A stretch of 64,000 bases of DNA from Echinococcus granulosus. Lineage: Eukaryota; Platyhelminthes; Cestoda; Cyclophyllidea; Taeniidae. Each line of letters begins with the position of its first letter. The stretch's first letter is position 1. The notes under the pieces are model-generated. The model was not told the origin of the DNA, made no database searches, and saw only the letters and a list, made by a program, of their open reading frames with translations. The stretch covers positions 2,154,908 through 2,218,907 of the forward strand of contig NW_020170381.1 of the NCBI RefSeq assembly GCF_000524195.1. The letters are read 5' to 3'. Positions 1 through 13,398 of the stretch are shown here, piece by piece. The position numbers and the translations under genes were made by a program.

Positions 1-3000
1 ATGGGATATTCCTGTCCCATATTTTGGTGCAATAAAATCCACCGCTAATGACGAGAAGCGATGACGCTGCACAATGGGCCCGAAGCGTCGTAACTGCAGT
101 CGAGTAGGAGGGAAACAGAATCAAGCAAATGAAGGAGAATTCATCATGCCGAAAAGGCATGACAATGTGATCCATCCTTCTTCAATAATTTATGTTCGTG
201 ACTTCCTTCGCAGTTTGTTTGTTTTTTTTTTCATTTAACTTGTTAAACTAGTTGTTTTAATTTGCTGCAGCAATTGTTGAGAGTTGTTTTATTCACTGTT
301 TCAGTTCAGCATCACTTCCCACGGCTAGGGGAATTTTACAGCACTCACTGATACCACGAGTTCACGTAAGGCTAGTGACTCCATGATTTGGTCGAATTTT
401 TTCTCACAAGATTGTCATACACAATAGGAATTTAAGTTCTAGTTAAGGTGAGTTTATTAGGTGAAAAGGTAGTCTCAAAGTAAATTCTGTTGTTCGGACA
501 AAACTAATATTTGCCTATTTGTTGCCGAAGAAATAAGTTGGTCGAAGCGAATAGCTTATAATAATCCTATCCTATTTGTTGCTTGAATACGTTTTAGTGC
601 AAAGGTTTTAAAAATGAGCACAGACAAACTCATTCGGGCTTTATTGCCTCCTCAAATACCAATTTCTGCCAGGATTTGGGGGCTTAGGCTGTTCTATTGG
701 AACGATTATACCTTCCACTTAGGATCCATTCTCCTAGCCAGATTTGGCTTTCTAAAACTAATAAAATGCTTCTTATGGACATGAACTCATGCAAAATCCT
801 GTCATGTGTGGAAGAATGAGAAATTAAGCCTGATTCCCACATAATGAACTCTTAAAAGGTGAGTAAACTGGTCGTCCAAAGTGTGGTAAACCCTCAATGG
901 TTTTCCACAGTTATGATGTGCCAGTGCTGTTGTGCTCTAAGTTAGATAACGCCGGCAGTGACAAATTTGAATATTTAAAGGGCAAAGGCTGTTACTTCTA
1001 AAGGTCGTAACTAGTCACAGCGCTATCGTCCACCGTAGTCTTAAAATTAACCGGATTTTGCCTGGATGGCTCAACAAGTAAATGCTAGCCCAAAATTAAC
1101 TCATGACTGATGGCAAAACTAAATGAATGTAAAATGAACAAAATAACTGACATAATCTCAAAATAAAATATAGTTTACTCAAAATCGGTGTGCATGTAAT
1201 CCACTGCTTTAATGCTGTATGATGAAACCGCATTTGGCTTACAGGTTTTTCATCAGCTATAGGTTTATAGCTATGCTTGAACTTTGCTATCGAAGTACAG
1301 AGTAATGCATCCCTCTACATCTAAAATGATAACGATGATTCGACTGACGTAGCTTGATATGGCCGAGTGATTGAATTTGATTTGCGAAAAATTCACATCA
1401 ACGTGAGGGCAAACAAAGTAGCTTAACCCAAACAGAGGAGGAGGTAAAGGCGAGCATCCCCAAACACTGCCTTCATCCCATAGGCATTTGAAGTTTATCT
1501 GAGTTAATAATTTGCAATTTTAAGAAGTGTAAATTACAGTCAGTGGTAAAAAATGGCGTCACGGAGCTGTTAATGTAGCAGAGTATATCGTAGTAGGGTT
1601 TTTTTCTGTAAAGCTTTGCATCAAAGATTGCCATCTCGCTCTCCGCCTTTTTCAGCTACAAATTGCTGTCAGATGGGGGCTCGTTTACGGGATGAGCACT
1701 GATTTATGTTCTCCTGGACTCTAAAAGATGCATGAAATTACTCCGTCCTTGCAGCAATATGTAGAGCATTCTTCTTCCCTCATTTTGCATCAAGATGCTT
1801 ATTCAGTATACCTGGTCATGCTGAACATTAACACTATAATTGGCAAACACTGTTATAAAACCACGGTGTTTATTTTGCCAAAATCGCGAACCTCTAAAGT
1901 AGCTTATACGAAAGCAGCGGAGGGTGAACCTTTCGTAAATCGCCTTATCAAGAAGCGCATTTTTGCCCACTAATATGGGTAATGAAATTTGTGACTTTAA
2001 AAGAGTAGGGATTCTAATCTGTCCAAGCTCCATGATCATCCAGTGAAAATAGCACTGCAACAGAATATAAGTGGGGAAATCTGCACGACATTTCCCCACT
2101 CCACCTACTACTAATAATAGTAGTACTCCAGGTGACATATGAATGCTTGATGTTTTACGATCAAAATATTCGTTCTGCGCCATCATTGTGTCCATTATCT
2201 TAGTAGCAATAGTGACCTTCTTTGTTGAGGATGTGATTTAAATTGAAATAATGAAGAAGTCTTGTTGCATTTTTTGATGCATTTAATTTCTTTACTGCTC
2301 AATCTCAGTCATCCGCATAACTTAGCAACCTTTTTAATGTTCCAGAAAATATTTTTTCTCTATTTTAACAGCATCGCATTTACTAAAATGCTGGATAAGA
2401 TAGTAATTACTGGAAATGTTTTTGATAAAATACCCAAACCGGGCATACTACAAGAAAAAGATAAGGAATTACCAACGGTCGTTATATTGTACTTTTGGAG
2501 GTTTTCATTATTCAATTAATTTTACCTTCCTAATATATGAGAGGTCTTTTGTGTTTTACCCCTTCAGCATTCCTGACAATCCAACAAATCCGACTGCTAA
2601 GACTGAATGCAAGACGCTATTGTAAAGCACGAGAAGTAAATTAGGTACTAACAAGTCTCGGTCGGAATTGGTAATGCAGGTCTACGCTTGTGCAGAGTTC
2701 ATGCTGAGATTGTGAGGTACCTTGGCAGATTTTTTTAACAGAAGGGCCACACACCATCGTGCTTCGGCCCACGGTGGCAGCACAAGAGACACGAACATTC
2801 GTTAGCGTGGCTTGATTTGGCAGCGAAAGTATTTAAAGGTAACTAATGCTTCACCACAATACGCTTTTGGCCAAAGTACTGTAATTTCGAGTCAGAAATA
2901 GAAAAGCATACTTTATGCTCACTTCTTTCAGATCAACCTACATCCCAGTGTCATTTTCCAGCGCTTAGTAAACTAACTTTTCCCCTCTTATTCGAGTGAG

Positions 3001-6000
3001 TGACTATACAAGAAGGGTGTAATCTCTCGTCTTCAAAGGATATCGTGCCTTTTGTGCTTCACTCTTTCATCCTTTTCACGGTAAATGTACTTAGGATGTT
3101 GCATCACCTTTCGTGTGATCGTAACTACAGGCCACATGGAAGATTAGAGGGGCAGTATATGGAAAGATTTGTTAATACAAATACGTCCCAGATATTATTC
3201 AGTACATGGAAGATTCTACCAACTCGTACACCTAACTCTCTGCTTTATCTATTTAGAAATTGACAACCAAATTTCAGGGCAATATTTTGGCCACATAATG
3301 AATCTTTGCGACTCAGTCCGTTGAATTCGGAAAATCTTTGACTTAACCGTCATATCCACTGTGAAATAAATCTCTTTTGCTGGCTTTTACACGGACTTAT
3401 TTGAAAAAAAGAAAAAAGACCACATAAAGCCAGACAATATCTGTAGTTGTTTCAATACTAAAGTGCTCTCTCAAATTGGCTGCTAAAGCCGGGGATGACA
3501 AACACGTAGAGCGGAGCTAGTCGTGGCAAACATAATTCCTCTGATGCGGGAGCTCACTGGTTATTCTACGACTGTCCCGGTTTGTTCTGTAAAATTTGTA
3601 TTCCTGCAAGAATAATAAGTGACAACCTACTTAGCCCAATTCCACACTGAGTTCCAATGTTTTAATTCGATAAAGCCAATGACAAAAATGTTAAAGTAGT
3701 ATAAAATCATTAGTACCAGGAGACTGTGGTCTAGAAAAACAGTCTTCAGTTTCACTAGACCAGTGTAGATTGTTAGTATCGGAATACAGAGAGAAAGCTA
3801 TGAATCGTATGGATGATACAGTCGCCTAAATAACATTAAAGAGCGCACTGGATGTAATCCATACTCATACCACTAACACTTCACCTTTGCACTATTTTCA
3901 GAAATTAACTTCAAGTTTCGCTGAGGACCAAGTTTTACTGAGCGGGTGAAAATAGTAGAATAGAGACCCCAAAAGTAATCGCTTAGTAAAATAGAAATAC
4001 CCGCATAGGCATTAAATTTAATGCAATTATTCCCATATCCACCAGCCCAAAAGCACAGATATCGTAATAGTGTAATAGCATTTAGCATCTTTTTATCGCA
4101 AAAATGGCATTCCATTATAAACAATAGACGACTTCTCACAATTAGAAAGAGCATCTCCTGTGAGTCCTCAAACGTTGCTATGGCTTAAAGGAAGAAATGC
4201 CTTTTTCGTTCGTGCAAGATTTTTCTGCCTCTGATTCCACTTCAAAAATATTTAATAAATAACCGTTTATTACATTCTCAGTGGAACATTAGTAGATCCC
4301 ATTTGTGGTTGCCATACTGTTCAGTCTTCCTGTTTAAAAGTTAGCTATACGGAATCGGTGCCATTGAAAACAACCAAATTGTGCTAACGCCTAAACTTAT
4401 ACAGACAATGATCTCGATCAAAATCTAGCATCATAGTCAGAGCTTTATAGTTCCAACCTGAGACATATCTAAAAGCATATTCATTGGTACTTAATGTTCA
4501 AAGTCGGTGGAAGTCTAGATGAAGTGGAGCAATATTTCCCGAACACGAGGGTGTCATAATGCAAAATACCATAAATGCAATGTTCAGAGTAGTTATATGC
4601 GAACCTGGTGATTCATTCGGCTAGCAAAATGCCCTGATCGTGTGTGCGCAGCGTATCCACTCACCTGCTACAAAAAGGACATTGCTCCGTACACTGAACA
4701 TTGCCCCTGTTTTCCCTTTATTTTAAAATCATCGATGCTTTTATCCCCATCCTGTATGCGAAGACACCCGCCGGCATCGCTAAAACCTTTAGCTCAACAT
4801 TTACTGGAAGGACATCTCAGCAGCTGCATAATTACATTTTGCTACTTTGTAAACGAAAAGGGTCACCAAGTATATAGTTGAAGGCATCTATGTAAGGCAG
4901 AGTAATAAGGTCTTCTTCTGGACTTAATTACAAAGTGAAATGAACCTGTAAAAAGTACAATGATAACCACAAGTAGAAGGAAGAAAAGAATTTAAAAAAA
5001 ACCCAAGAACAATCCTGGAGTTTATTTCATCACAATGGTTGTCAAATCTGCCCACAATTGTTTTTGAAATTATCCTCAAATTGCTACAAATTGGTCAACT
5101 AATCATCACCTGCTACTAGTGTAAGCTTTTGTCTAACAACACAGCTTTGCTTAAGCACTGAAGTTTTGGTTGTTTTGTCCCCTTAGATAACAAATGGATA
5201 GATTCTAGGGTATCCTTTCGTTTCGTAAAAGGACCACCCAGCATGATAACAACCACCAGAAGGGAGAGCGGAAAGGTGTGTGCCTTGAAATTACCTCCCG
5301 GTAAAGAGCTCTACCGTTTTATAAAATCTGTTTTTGACTTTTTTTTATTATTAGAACAGCGCACTCCTGTTAAATAAGCAGCTCGAATAGCTTCAAAACC
5401 GTCACATTCTATAAGTAAATTACTTACGCAAGCCCTTGAATATCGTGACTGGACAGTTTGCGATCACCAAGGTTAGAATAGAGGAGAATTTCAGCAGCAT
5501 TGCTCCTAGCCTTTAGGCGCGAAACCTGCATAACATTGTAGCAGCAAGAAGTAATTACCAGTCAAACTGCAGCGTGTGACGCGGAACAGAGGCATGAATC
5601 CGTGATGCGAACCAACTTTGGGGTAAACCGCGTATTTAACCTCAGCCATTGTTGACCAAATGGCCCAAGGAAATGAGAACTTAGATGTGTACGCATTCAA
5701 GCAACACGTAACGCACCTCTCAGGCAAAAGGCATTCTTCACGGCTTCATGACAGCTGCCGACCTAAGAAGGCAACTCAGTGAATCCTGCTCCACTCGAAT
5801 TTACCTTGGTACCAAGAAGAGCTACGCTGATGATACCGCAAACAAAGCACCGAGAAGAGCAAACGTGTCGCGTACCCAGAAGAGCCCCAAGTGATATCAC
5901 ACAGGAACATGGGTCGTGAACTCAGACTATGGAGACCTCGTGACACCATAACAGGGCTGTAAATTTGCTTTCGACAGCTTTTAGCTCCAATGTTTTGATC

Positions 6001-8487
6001 GTTAGGAAGATTAGCAATTTGATAATCCTTAAGCTCTCACCATTGTGTAGCGCTTAAAACGATTCAGCTGTCACGTATCACAAGTCATAACCAAAGGATC
6101 GTAAAAAATTCAGATGAGATCCAAACCGGATATGCATTTGTATCAATGAGCTGTGATGGTGACTTGCAAAGCCGATATTAAGGTATAATATATCCAAATC
6201 ACAACCTAATCGAGAAAGTAACAGTGGGTGAACTTAGAATGGCAACTTGAGGACAGTGATCCAAGGCAGGTGGACTTGCAATATTTTCAATTAACTGCCC
6301 AGTGGATGAATAGCCATCATATGCTCCTCTGCCATAACCAAAAGTCAACAGGAGCAATAAAACTACACCTAACTTTAGGAAGTGCACTGCTGAAGTACAA
6401 ACCACTCCATATAAAACAAAAAACAAGCAGTTATATGACTGTTTAGTAAAATGGTACAGAAAACGAAATTATTTTAGCTTTGCTGACGACGTTATTCCAA
6501 CTAGTTAGCAAATTTATTCGATTGCGTGACGGCTAGCCGAGTGCCGAAAAAAGCAAGGCTCCTCCAATCCATTTTATTTAGGATACACAGCGTATAAAAA
6601 TACAACATATGAAACCTAGAACCGAAATGCTGAGTCCAGCTGTTGGAAGAGTAGGTCTTGTGAGTCCCCTCAGGCGCTCAAAAGAGAAGCAAGGGCTTCA
6701 AAGAACATGAGCATATCTTCCCGATGAAGTTCAACACCTGCGCGTAAAAAGCTTGTGTTATGCATTTACAAAATAATGGCCTTCACAGAAAGAATCTGAG
6801 CAAAGAAGATTCGCAAACATGACCCGTAACGTAAGGAATTTATGACTTCAACATCTATGGGTGGCAAAAAATTCAAGCATCGAGTCAGAGGCTTACCTAG
6901 TAAGACTTCTATCATTCCTTTATAAATATTTATGATAGCTTTTATGATGTCACAAGAGAACGAATGCTAAGCACCAAAGACCACCAACAGTTTTGTTAGG
7001 CCCACCAGCCTATGAATAGAAGATGAGCTATGAAAATAGCATTTCGTAGCAGGAAATAATAAATGTATGTTCTGCACAGTGGACGAAATACCGCCTAAGT
7101 GGAATGTGTTTATAAAGAAGTTGCGAACAGACTGTTAAGACATCTGAGAAGCAAACTGCACCAACGGAATCGATCCAACTGTTAAATAATGTCATACTTC
7201 GGCTTTTAAAATATGAATGAATGATTATAAGGCTGTCATTAGCTAAGTGCATTACCGGGAAATCCACAATCGAATCACAAAGTATTTCGTAATGTTCACC
7301 TACCTTTGCTTAGAGTTTTTTAAGGTCCAAATGGGAATGCAGTCCCTAATTGAGAGTAACTCCCTTTTCCTCTTTCTCTCTCCTCCTCCAAATTCCAGCG
7401 TCAAAGCGAGTTGGTGGAAGATTGTCATTTAATGTGCATGATTTGATTAGCCTGGCCTAGCGAAGCAACTCGATTACCAGTGGGTTCAGAGAGACCTCAC
7501 TCTACGCACTATTCACGCCCTTTTCCAGAAGCCGAATAGGTGTATACTAAATTTCCACGAAAATACTGGTATAGCCCACTTTTCCGTTAACGATAATAGG
7601 TCAGGCACATTCTAATTAAACTGGGAATTCAAATATAAATAATACAGGGTGGTTAATTCTTTTTCAACTTTGCTTTTTTAAAATTTTACAGTAAATGATA
7701 AGGGAAGTGTCACATTTTTATCTATGGTAAGCCTCTTCTGACTGCTTGGGAAACTCGTAATTTCTAAAATTTGCCTCCCAATGAAAATGAACTAGCGATT
7801 CAATTAAATTGAGTTTCCCAAGTAACGCACGTAGCATGGCCGTCAATAAATTCGACAATGCCACACACGTGAATTGGGACAGAAAGTCGGCATTATCAAA
7901 TTTCCTTCACCCTCTCTTCCAATAGAGGTACAAGGAATATCGGTAGACATCTGGTTACAAGACGCTACCTTATAACCGTTACGATGAGCTTTCAGAGGCG
8001 GGCAAAAGATGACAATGTAAGAATATCGAGAAAACTGGTGTCAAGGCGAAGAGACATTTGAATGGACACTAATCTTGTTATCACGATTCAGGGTAAATGC
8101 ACAAAGCAGTAGTACCAATAGCAATGAGGCAACATCGGTAGGAAGTTAAGTGTAGAAGCCCATGGGAGAGCCTTCTAATCGCGAAGGGAAATACAATTTT
8201 GTCTACCACCTACCGCTGTCGGGACGATTTGCAAGTTAAAAATGGAGGAACTCTTCAAGATTACAGTTTCGCCTATTCATGTTATAAGTTGTCTATGAGA
8301 TGACGCAGCTGAAGTTAATAATGCGGCGATCACATTTGATTAAATAGGAGAACTCTAGTTAATAATGAAGAACGAAAGTAGGGGAAAGATTAATGTTACA
8401 GACACGCAAAATGCTGCAGCAAATAAACTTGCATAAAATAAATCATTTTAGAGTCATGAACGAAATACCTTGGGGGCTGTGCAAAAA
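1..8487. other. Intergenic region, no gene recognised
   Basis: About 8.5 kb of A+T-rich DNA with only short, scattered open frames on both strands, the longest about 130 codons (1803-2195, minus). None resembles a known family, and none forms a phase-consistent chain of exons that I could find. A short perfect hairpin at 2070-2100 is listed separately. The stretch could hold a distal promoter, an untranslated region or non-coding RNA, but nothing in the sequence shows it. Confidence 0.5.
2070..2100. repeat. Perfect 11-bp inverted repeat (hairpin)
   Basis: AGTGGGGAAAT at 2070-2080 is followed after a 9-base loop by its exact reverse complement at 2090-2100. It is seen directly in the sequence. 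No terminal repeats, target duplication or neighbouring gene gives it a function. Confidence 0.6.
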
Positions 8488-11400
8488 TCAAACCCAGAGC
8501 TTATCAGAAGGAAGCTCTAAAACATGCATTCTGAAAATCTGCCAAGGTAAACGCCACAGTAAAATATCTATATCATGAATCCTTGTGAAATAAATAGATG
8601 TGCAGGAAATTACACATTCAAGCAATATGCCAAATAGCCGGACCGAAAAGACTGCAAGGTTATTTGGAGGTAGAAAGGGCATATTTAAGCCAGAAACTAC
8701 AAAGTGAAGCGTGCGTTTACTGCGGAGCATATAGACAATTAATAGGAAAAGGTGTAATCCTCACTCCTAGGCTCAATGATTTTACGCAAATAGATTAAAC
8801 GTACTGGCGGCTCGAAAAATCCGAGATTCAAAAGAGTGTTGAAACTTACAATTCGAATCAAAATGCCTGAAATCGCCCCGTACTTTTGTTCGTTTCACAG
8901 CAACATCAAAAGCCTGACCAAATAAACTGGACAAAAAAAGAATAAAATTAGCCAATATCCATTACTCTATCTGCAAAATATACTTAATTCTAAGAAAGAT
9001 CGAGAAACACATCACTCGTTGTGATGAAATACGCTTTGACTGTACAAACAAAAACATTGAGAACGTCCTACCTCCATTAATTATGGTGCAATTTTTAGGT
9101 TTTTACACAGGGAAGGCGTCACCCCAATTTCATGCCATGGTATGCATCGCTAGGTCATCAAACGCACCTTTCGAAAGTCCTCCTACCAGCACAAATTTCC
9201 ATCATTTGACTAGCAAAGATGATTTCTACTAAAATATTGAATTGGAAAAGATAAAGGTGGATATGAAAACCATTCCAACTATTTTTCAAAAATGTCACAT
9301 ATGCAGCCTTGATTTTCACATAATCTGAGAGATTCAGTTTGACCAGACTTTTAACCCTTACTGAGCAAATAAACGTTAAATTCCTTCGCTTTGCAGTGAG
9401 TTCTTTCATTCATCTTCCAAAAAGCCAAGAATACCGTTAAGATAACCGAAATGGTGCTAAAGTGTTTTGTTTACTGTAGAACAAAACCTGGTTTCTTAAA
9501 TTTCAGAAGGGGTTTATTTAAAAGATGTGATACGTTATGTGCATTTAGATGACATCTATGCAATCGATGCGTAAATGGTAACACAAAAAAAAATTGTGCC
9601 TAAATCATGAAAAAAAAACGTATGATCTAGCGCTCGATAAGTAGTTTCCACTGTGTTTGTGTGTGGAATAGAAAACATTGAACGAACTTTCTATCATCAT
9701 CTCCCTGTAGTGGGGGAATTCCGATAATGAAGATGTAGTTTTCATCGTATCTGCTGTCCACGCACAACACCAGAGGCATTTGTGCTATGCGTCTATTCCT
9801 ACCCTAAGACGACAGAAAAAAATGTTGTACTTACAATATTTAAGTAAAACTTCTAGAGGGACCTAAATACCCCACCAGTTTAGCACGCATGGCTGCCTTT
9901 GCAGTGAGGATGTAGCGCGCCAGGAGGCCAACGAATTGTGGATTTCGGAAGTTCAATGAGAGGAGAGAACTCTGAAAGTTAAGGAGAGTGATTTTAAGAA
10001 ACTCTAGGTGATTCATGGCTACTTCAACCACCTTCAACACATAAATAAACAGTCTAGTAATGGTCACTTCACATAAGCAAAAAGTGATATTTATAATCAT
10101 TTAGGCACTCTGAGGTCAATCTTGACATAGCCTAACAAAAGTTGGAATGACTCACCAGCATTACTACCTAAACGCCAAGTATAACACTATTTTAGTCCTA
10201 ATTGACCTTTTCAATGTACTTTACTATTGAACTGTTCCAGTTCTCATACTCGTTACTACCCTTCCTGGGCAATATCGACTAATAAATACTCCTCTCAACG
10301 AAATTCTCAAGGGTTTAGTATCAAAAAATTGGTCAATTTAGTGAATGACCTACACGCATATAGGAAACACAAAACTGCATTTTTACACAAGAATAACACA
10401 ACTTGTTACTAGGTGTCGATCACAACAGCATCACGTTCATGTTCATTTTAAATAACTCGTCCTCCTCGCGCCTCATTTACAGCAGCACAGCAAGTGTGTG
10501 GAAGTTAGCATTCAGCGCATGCAATCTAGCAGCAAATAGGTCACAATTTCCTCAAATTCCATTTCTATCAAAAGAAAAGAGACTTACCTTAGCCACGTAT
10601 ACGTATAGGAAGGGTCCAAAAGCAACTACTTCATCAGTATCAAGGACAGCTCGAACCTGTCCTACTAGACTTCGAAGTTGGCCCTGCAAGTTCTCCATCC
10701 ACTCCTCCAAGGATTCCATTGACCAACTGATGTAAGATAAACACTAGCAGTCTTAATGCAATTATTCGAATAAATCACATTAAATCATCAATGTTTTAAT
10801 ACAGAACGATTTTAACAAAATTGGATGACTTTTTGGAGTCCTGAATGATCAATTAATAGTTCCAAAGTGCAAATGGTCTAGATAGGACAAAACAGTGGAC
10901 CTCATATGATGATCTGGTTTAAATTAGAGGATACAGACGAAGTTGAATGCATAGTGACAACTCTGTTGAGATAACTGTGAGAAAGAGAACCTAAAACCTC
11001 ATTACCTTACGGGAAGGAAGAAACTTACGAGACAAGAATTTCCGCAGCAGCATGAAAACCTTCAACGGGATCCTTATTAGACTATAAAAATATGAAAGTG
11101 GTGATAAAGAGGGGAGAGTTAAAAACTCACCTGACACTCAAGTGCTGCTAGTATCAACCAAAACGAGTCCATTGCTGAAAGAGGCGTCTTATATGAGAGC
11201 CGCAGGATAAAGGATGGCAGGAACATCTCCAACCGCGTAAGACTGTTTGCATATAAGAGAAACCAGGAGAACCTACCCAAACTTCTCCCCGAACTGTAGA
11301 AACAGAGAGTTCAAATTGTTCTTTACCTGGGTGCTCATTGTGGAATACTTTTGAGAGCAATCACGCAGGGACAAGCTACAAGAAAGAAGCAAAAACAATT

Positions 11401-13398
11401 AGCACATCAATTAACGGCGAAAGGGCAAAAGTAAAATCAAGCCAGGAGATGCTTGATGCTATTATAGGAAAATGGACGAAAAGTGTTCAATACCCTATGC
11501 TAGCCAGGAACTCCTGTAGGCGTTTATAACCACCCTCCGTGAAGAGTTTAAAGCGGGTCGATGTAACTATAGTGGTTTCGAGGGCATCTTTCAAACTCCA
11601 GTGACGATACATCCATAGTGCAAGCTCCTCCTCGAAATTGATGTCAATATTCTGATTGCAACTATCTGATTCTCCAGCGATCTGGTTTTTTGAGTGACTC
11701 AGGCGATTCATATGACTGTGAAGGGTGTCGATCTGCTCGATGTAGTGCTCCCGGTTGGACTTGAACAACATAATCTGGCTCACATGCCCCACAATTGCAC
11801 ACCTAAAACTCATCCAAAAAAAGGACATGATTCAGTGACACGAACATTTTACGCTGCATTTTCCATGCTTATCGATGGACCAATTGGAGAGAAGTACGTC
11901 ATGCACATAGATCATCACACCCCAAAACAATGAAACAGGGTTTGGCAGGTGGTCACATCACCGAATGGGCAAGTCCTTTACTAATAGAATTAAATATTTC
12001 TCGTGAAAAAGACAAATAAACGTAGACGCGAAAGTGACTGAAATGAGATTAATCGAAGCCCGTGGGTCTAAAATCTGAAAAAAACCTTAAAAAATAAGTC
12101 GTTTTCATTTAGTCAATCACTTTCAAACGCCAACAATATCTATTTCACCATTACATATCTATCTAAATGTTATCACTGACTAAATTTTTCCCATTTACAA
12201 GCTCTAACATTTTTAAAGTTGTGGTCATGGCCAAGTGACAAACCAGAGAAGATGGAGGTTGTCCTGAGAGAGTTTCCATGCGATATCAAAGAGGACGACA
12301 GCAGACGCCGTGGCGCGGTAAGAGAAGCTTTCATACTCAATGAGAATTTCTTCTTTCCGACGCTCCCATTTCCTTCTGCTGATTCGCTTCTCCGCAGCCT
12401 GAAGGTTGCTGCGCTGACGACTGCCCCTGCCTTCTTCCTCTTCGCTCTCCGAATTGTCCATCTACGTGGGAATTCACAGAAGTATGGGCGTAGTGGGCAT
12501 AAAATCCATGATGGAATCTCTTGATAAATATATCGTCAGTGATTATGATAAATCCTAGACAGTAAAGTGACATTAGTTACAAAAAAAAGTGATTAACTTT
12601 TGAATCAATGTGTAATTCACAGAGGCACTCTCGATGACGATCCCTGACTAAGTAACCTCCCGTAAAGCAGCATCCGTTGACTGCAGAAGTTAACTTATCA
12701 ATCATTACTGCAAAAAATATCATGCTCCTAGCACCTCAAGGACTTCAAATCTACCGATCTAGTAATTAGAAGAAAGATGTTTTATTATGTGAGCAGAGTA
12801 AACGAGGAAATGTTAGCAAATTCGACGAAACCAACCAAGTCATCGTTGTAGATGTCTTCAAACTTCGGTATATCATCTGTGTTCTCATTTAGAGTGATTA
12901 GATGAACCTGCCTCTGATTGTAGTAGTTGTTGACATGGATAGGCCGGTGGCTATACGACAGAATTTGAGAAAAAACGTGGGCTGACAGCTCACCTGTCAC
13001 AAACAAAAAATATGCTCTGAGCAGGAGCTTCGAGCATTTGCAGAATATCGAAGTTAGCACCGCAATTGACAAGGACTACGTAATTAAACTAGAAGGCATC
13101 TGAGATGACAGCAAAGAAACTTACCCTGTCTTTATTAACGTTAAATTGTTGATAAAGTTCAACTTTAGTTGAGATCACTATTAGAGTATAGAGAGCTTGT
13201 ATTTGTCGAAACAGATGCTAAAATAAAACAAATTGAAGTTCCGTACTCGAAGAATTCTCCACGCACAGACACCATCAACGTCAGGGGTTACGAAAACCAA
13301 GACATGCTGAAAAAAGGCTTTTCTGCGACAGAAATAAGAGCTACCTCTTGCATAATACGGTTTAAAAAGTCACCACGGAGATCGGATAGCAGTCCCAT
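8488..13398 (-). CDS. CDC45: Cell division control protein 45 (CDC45), spliced gene
   Basis: CDC45 is the subunit that joins MCM2-7 and GINS to form the CMG replicative helicase in the nucleus. Exons (minus, 5' to 3'): 13398-13345, 13306-13247, 13217-13125, 13088-12994, 12950-12836, 12461-12244, 11802-11494, 11375-11277, 11242-11131, 11081-11029, 10726-10588, 9971-9876, 9803-9688, 8926-8850 and probably 8567-8488. Total is about 571 aa, close to the animal norm (human 566). Family landmarks are visible: the N-terminal VLVFVTPDVDG core, LVNCGANFDIL, FFVCDSHRPIHV, an acidic SESEEEE linker followed by RRKWERRKEEIL, LQEFLASIG, the FGPFLYVYV strand, GRNRRIAQMPLV, and IIGIPP with LFGQAF near the C-terminus. 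The start is the first Met of exon 1, which aligns with the family start. The first introns are 38, 29, 36 and 43 nt and later ones reach about 760 nt. The last exon is the weakest call: its sequence is poorly conserved, although phase and stop fit. Confidence 0.95.
11294..11326 (-). other. Exitron-like 33-nt segment inside CDC45 exon 11375-11277
   Basis: Read on the minus strand this segment begins GTAAAG and ends CTACAG after a pyrimidine run, so it looks like a 33-nt intron. It has no in-frame stop, is a multiple of three, and encodes 11 residues (VKNNLNSLFLQ). These residues fill the CDC45 family alignment without a gap, so I treat the segment as coding. Splicing it out would delete 11 residues in frame. 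Confidence 0.5.

Noticed and set aside
1803..2195. 130-codon minus-strand open frame in the left gene-poor region
   Set aside because: No similarity, unlikely residue order for a globular protein, overlapped by another frame and no splice partners. Consistent with chance.
11277..11293. A 17-nt CDC45 micro-exon between introns of 33 and 34 nt
   Set aside because: The 33-nt 'intron' translates in frame and aligns gap-free with CDC45, so the exon is continuous from 11375 to 11277.
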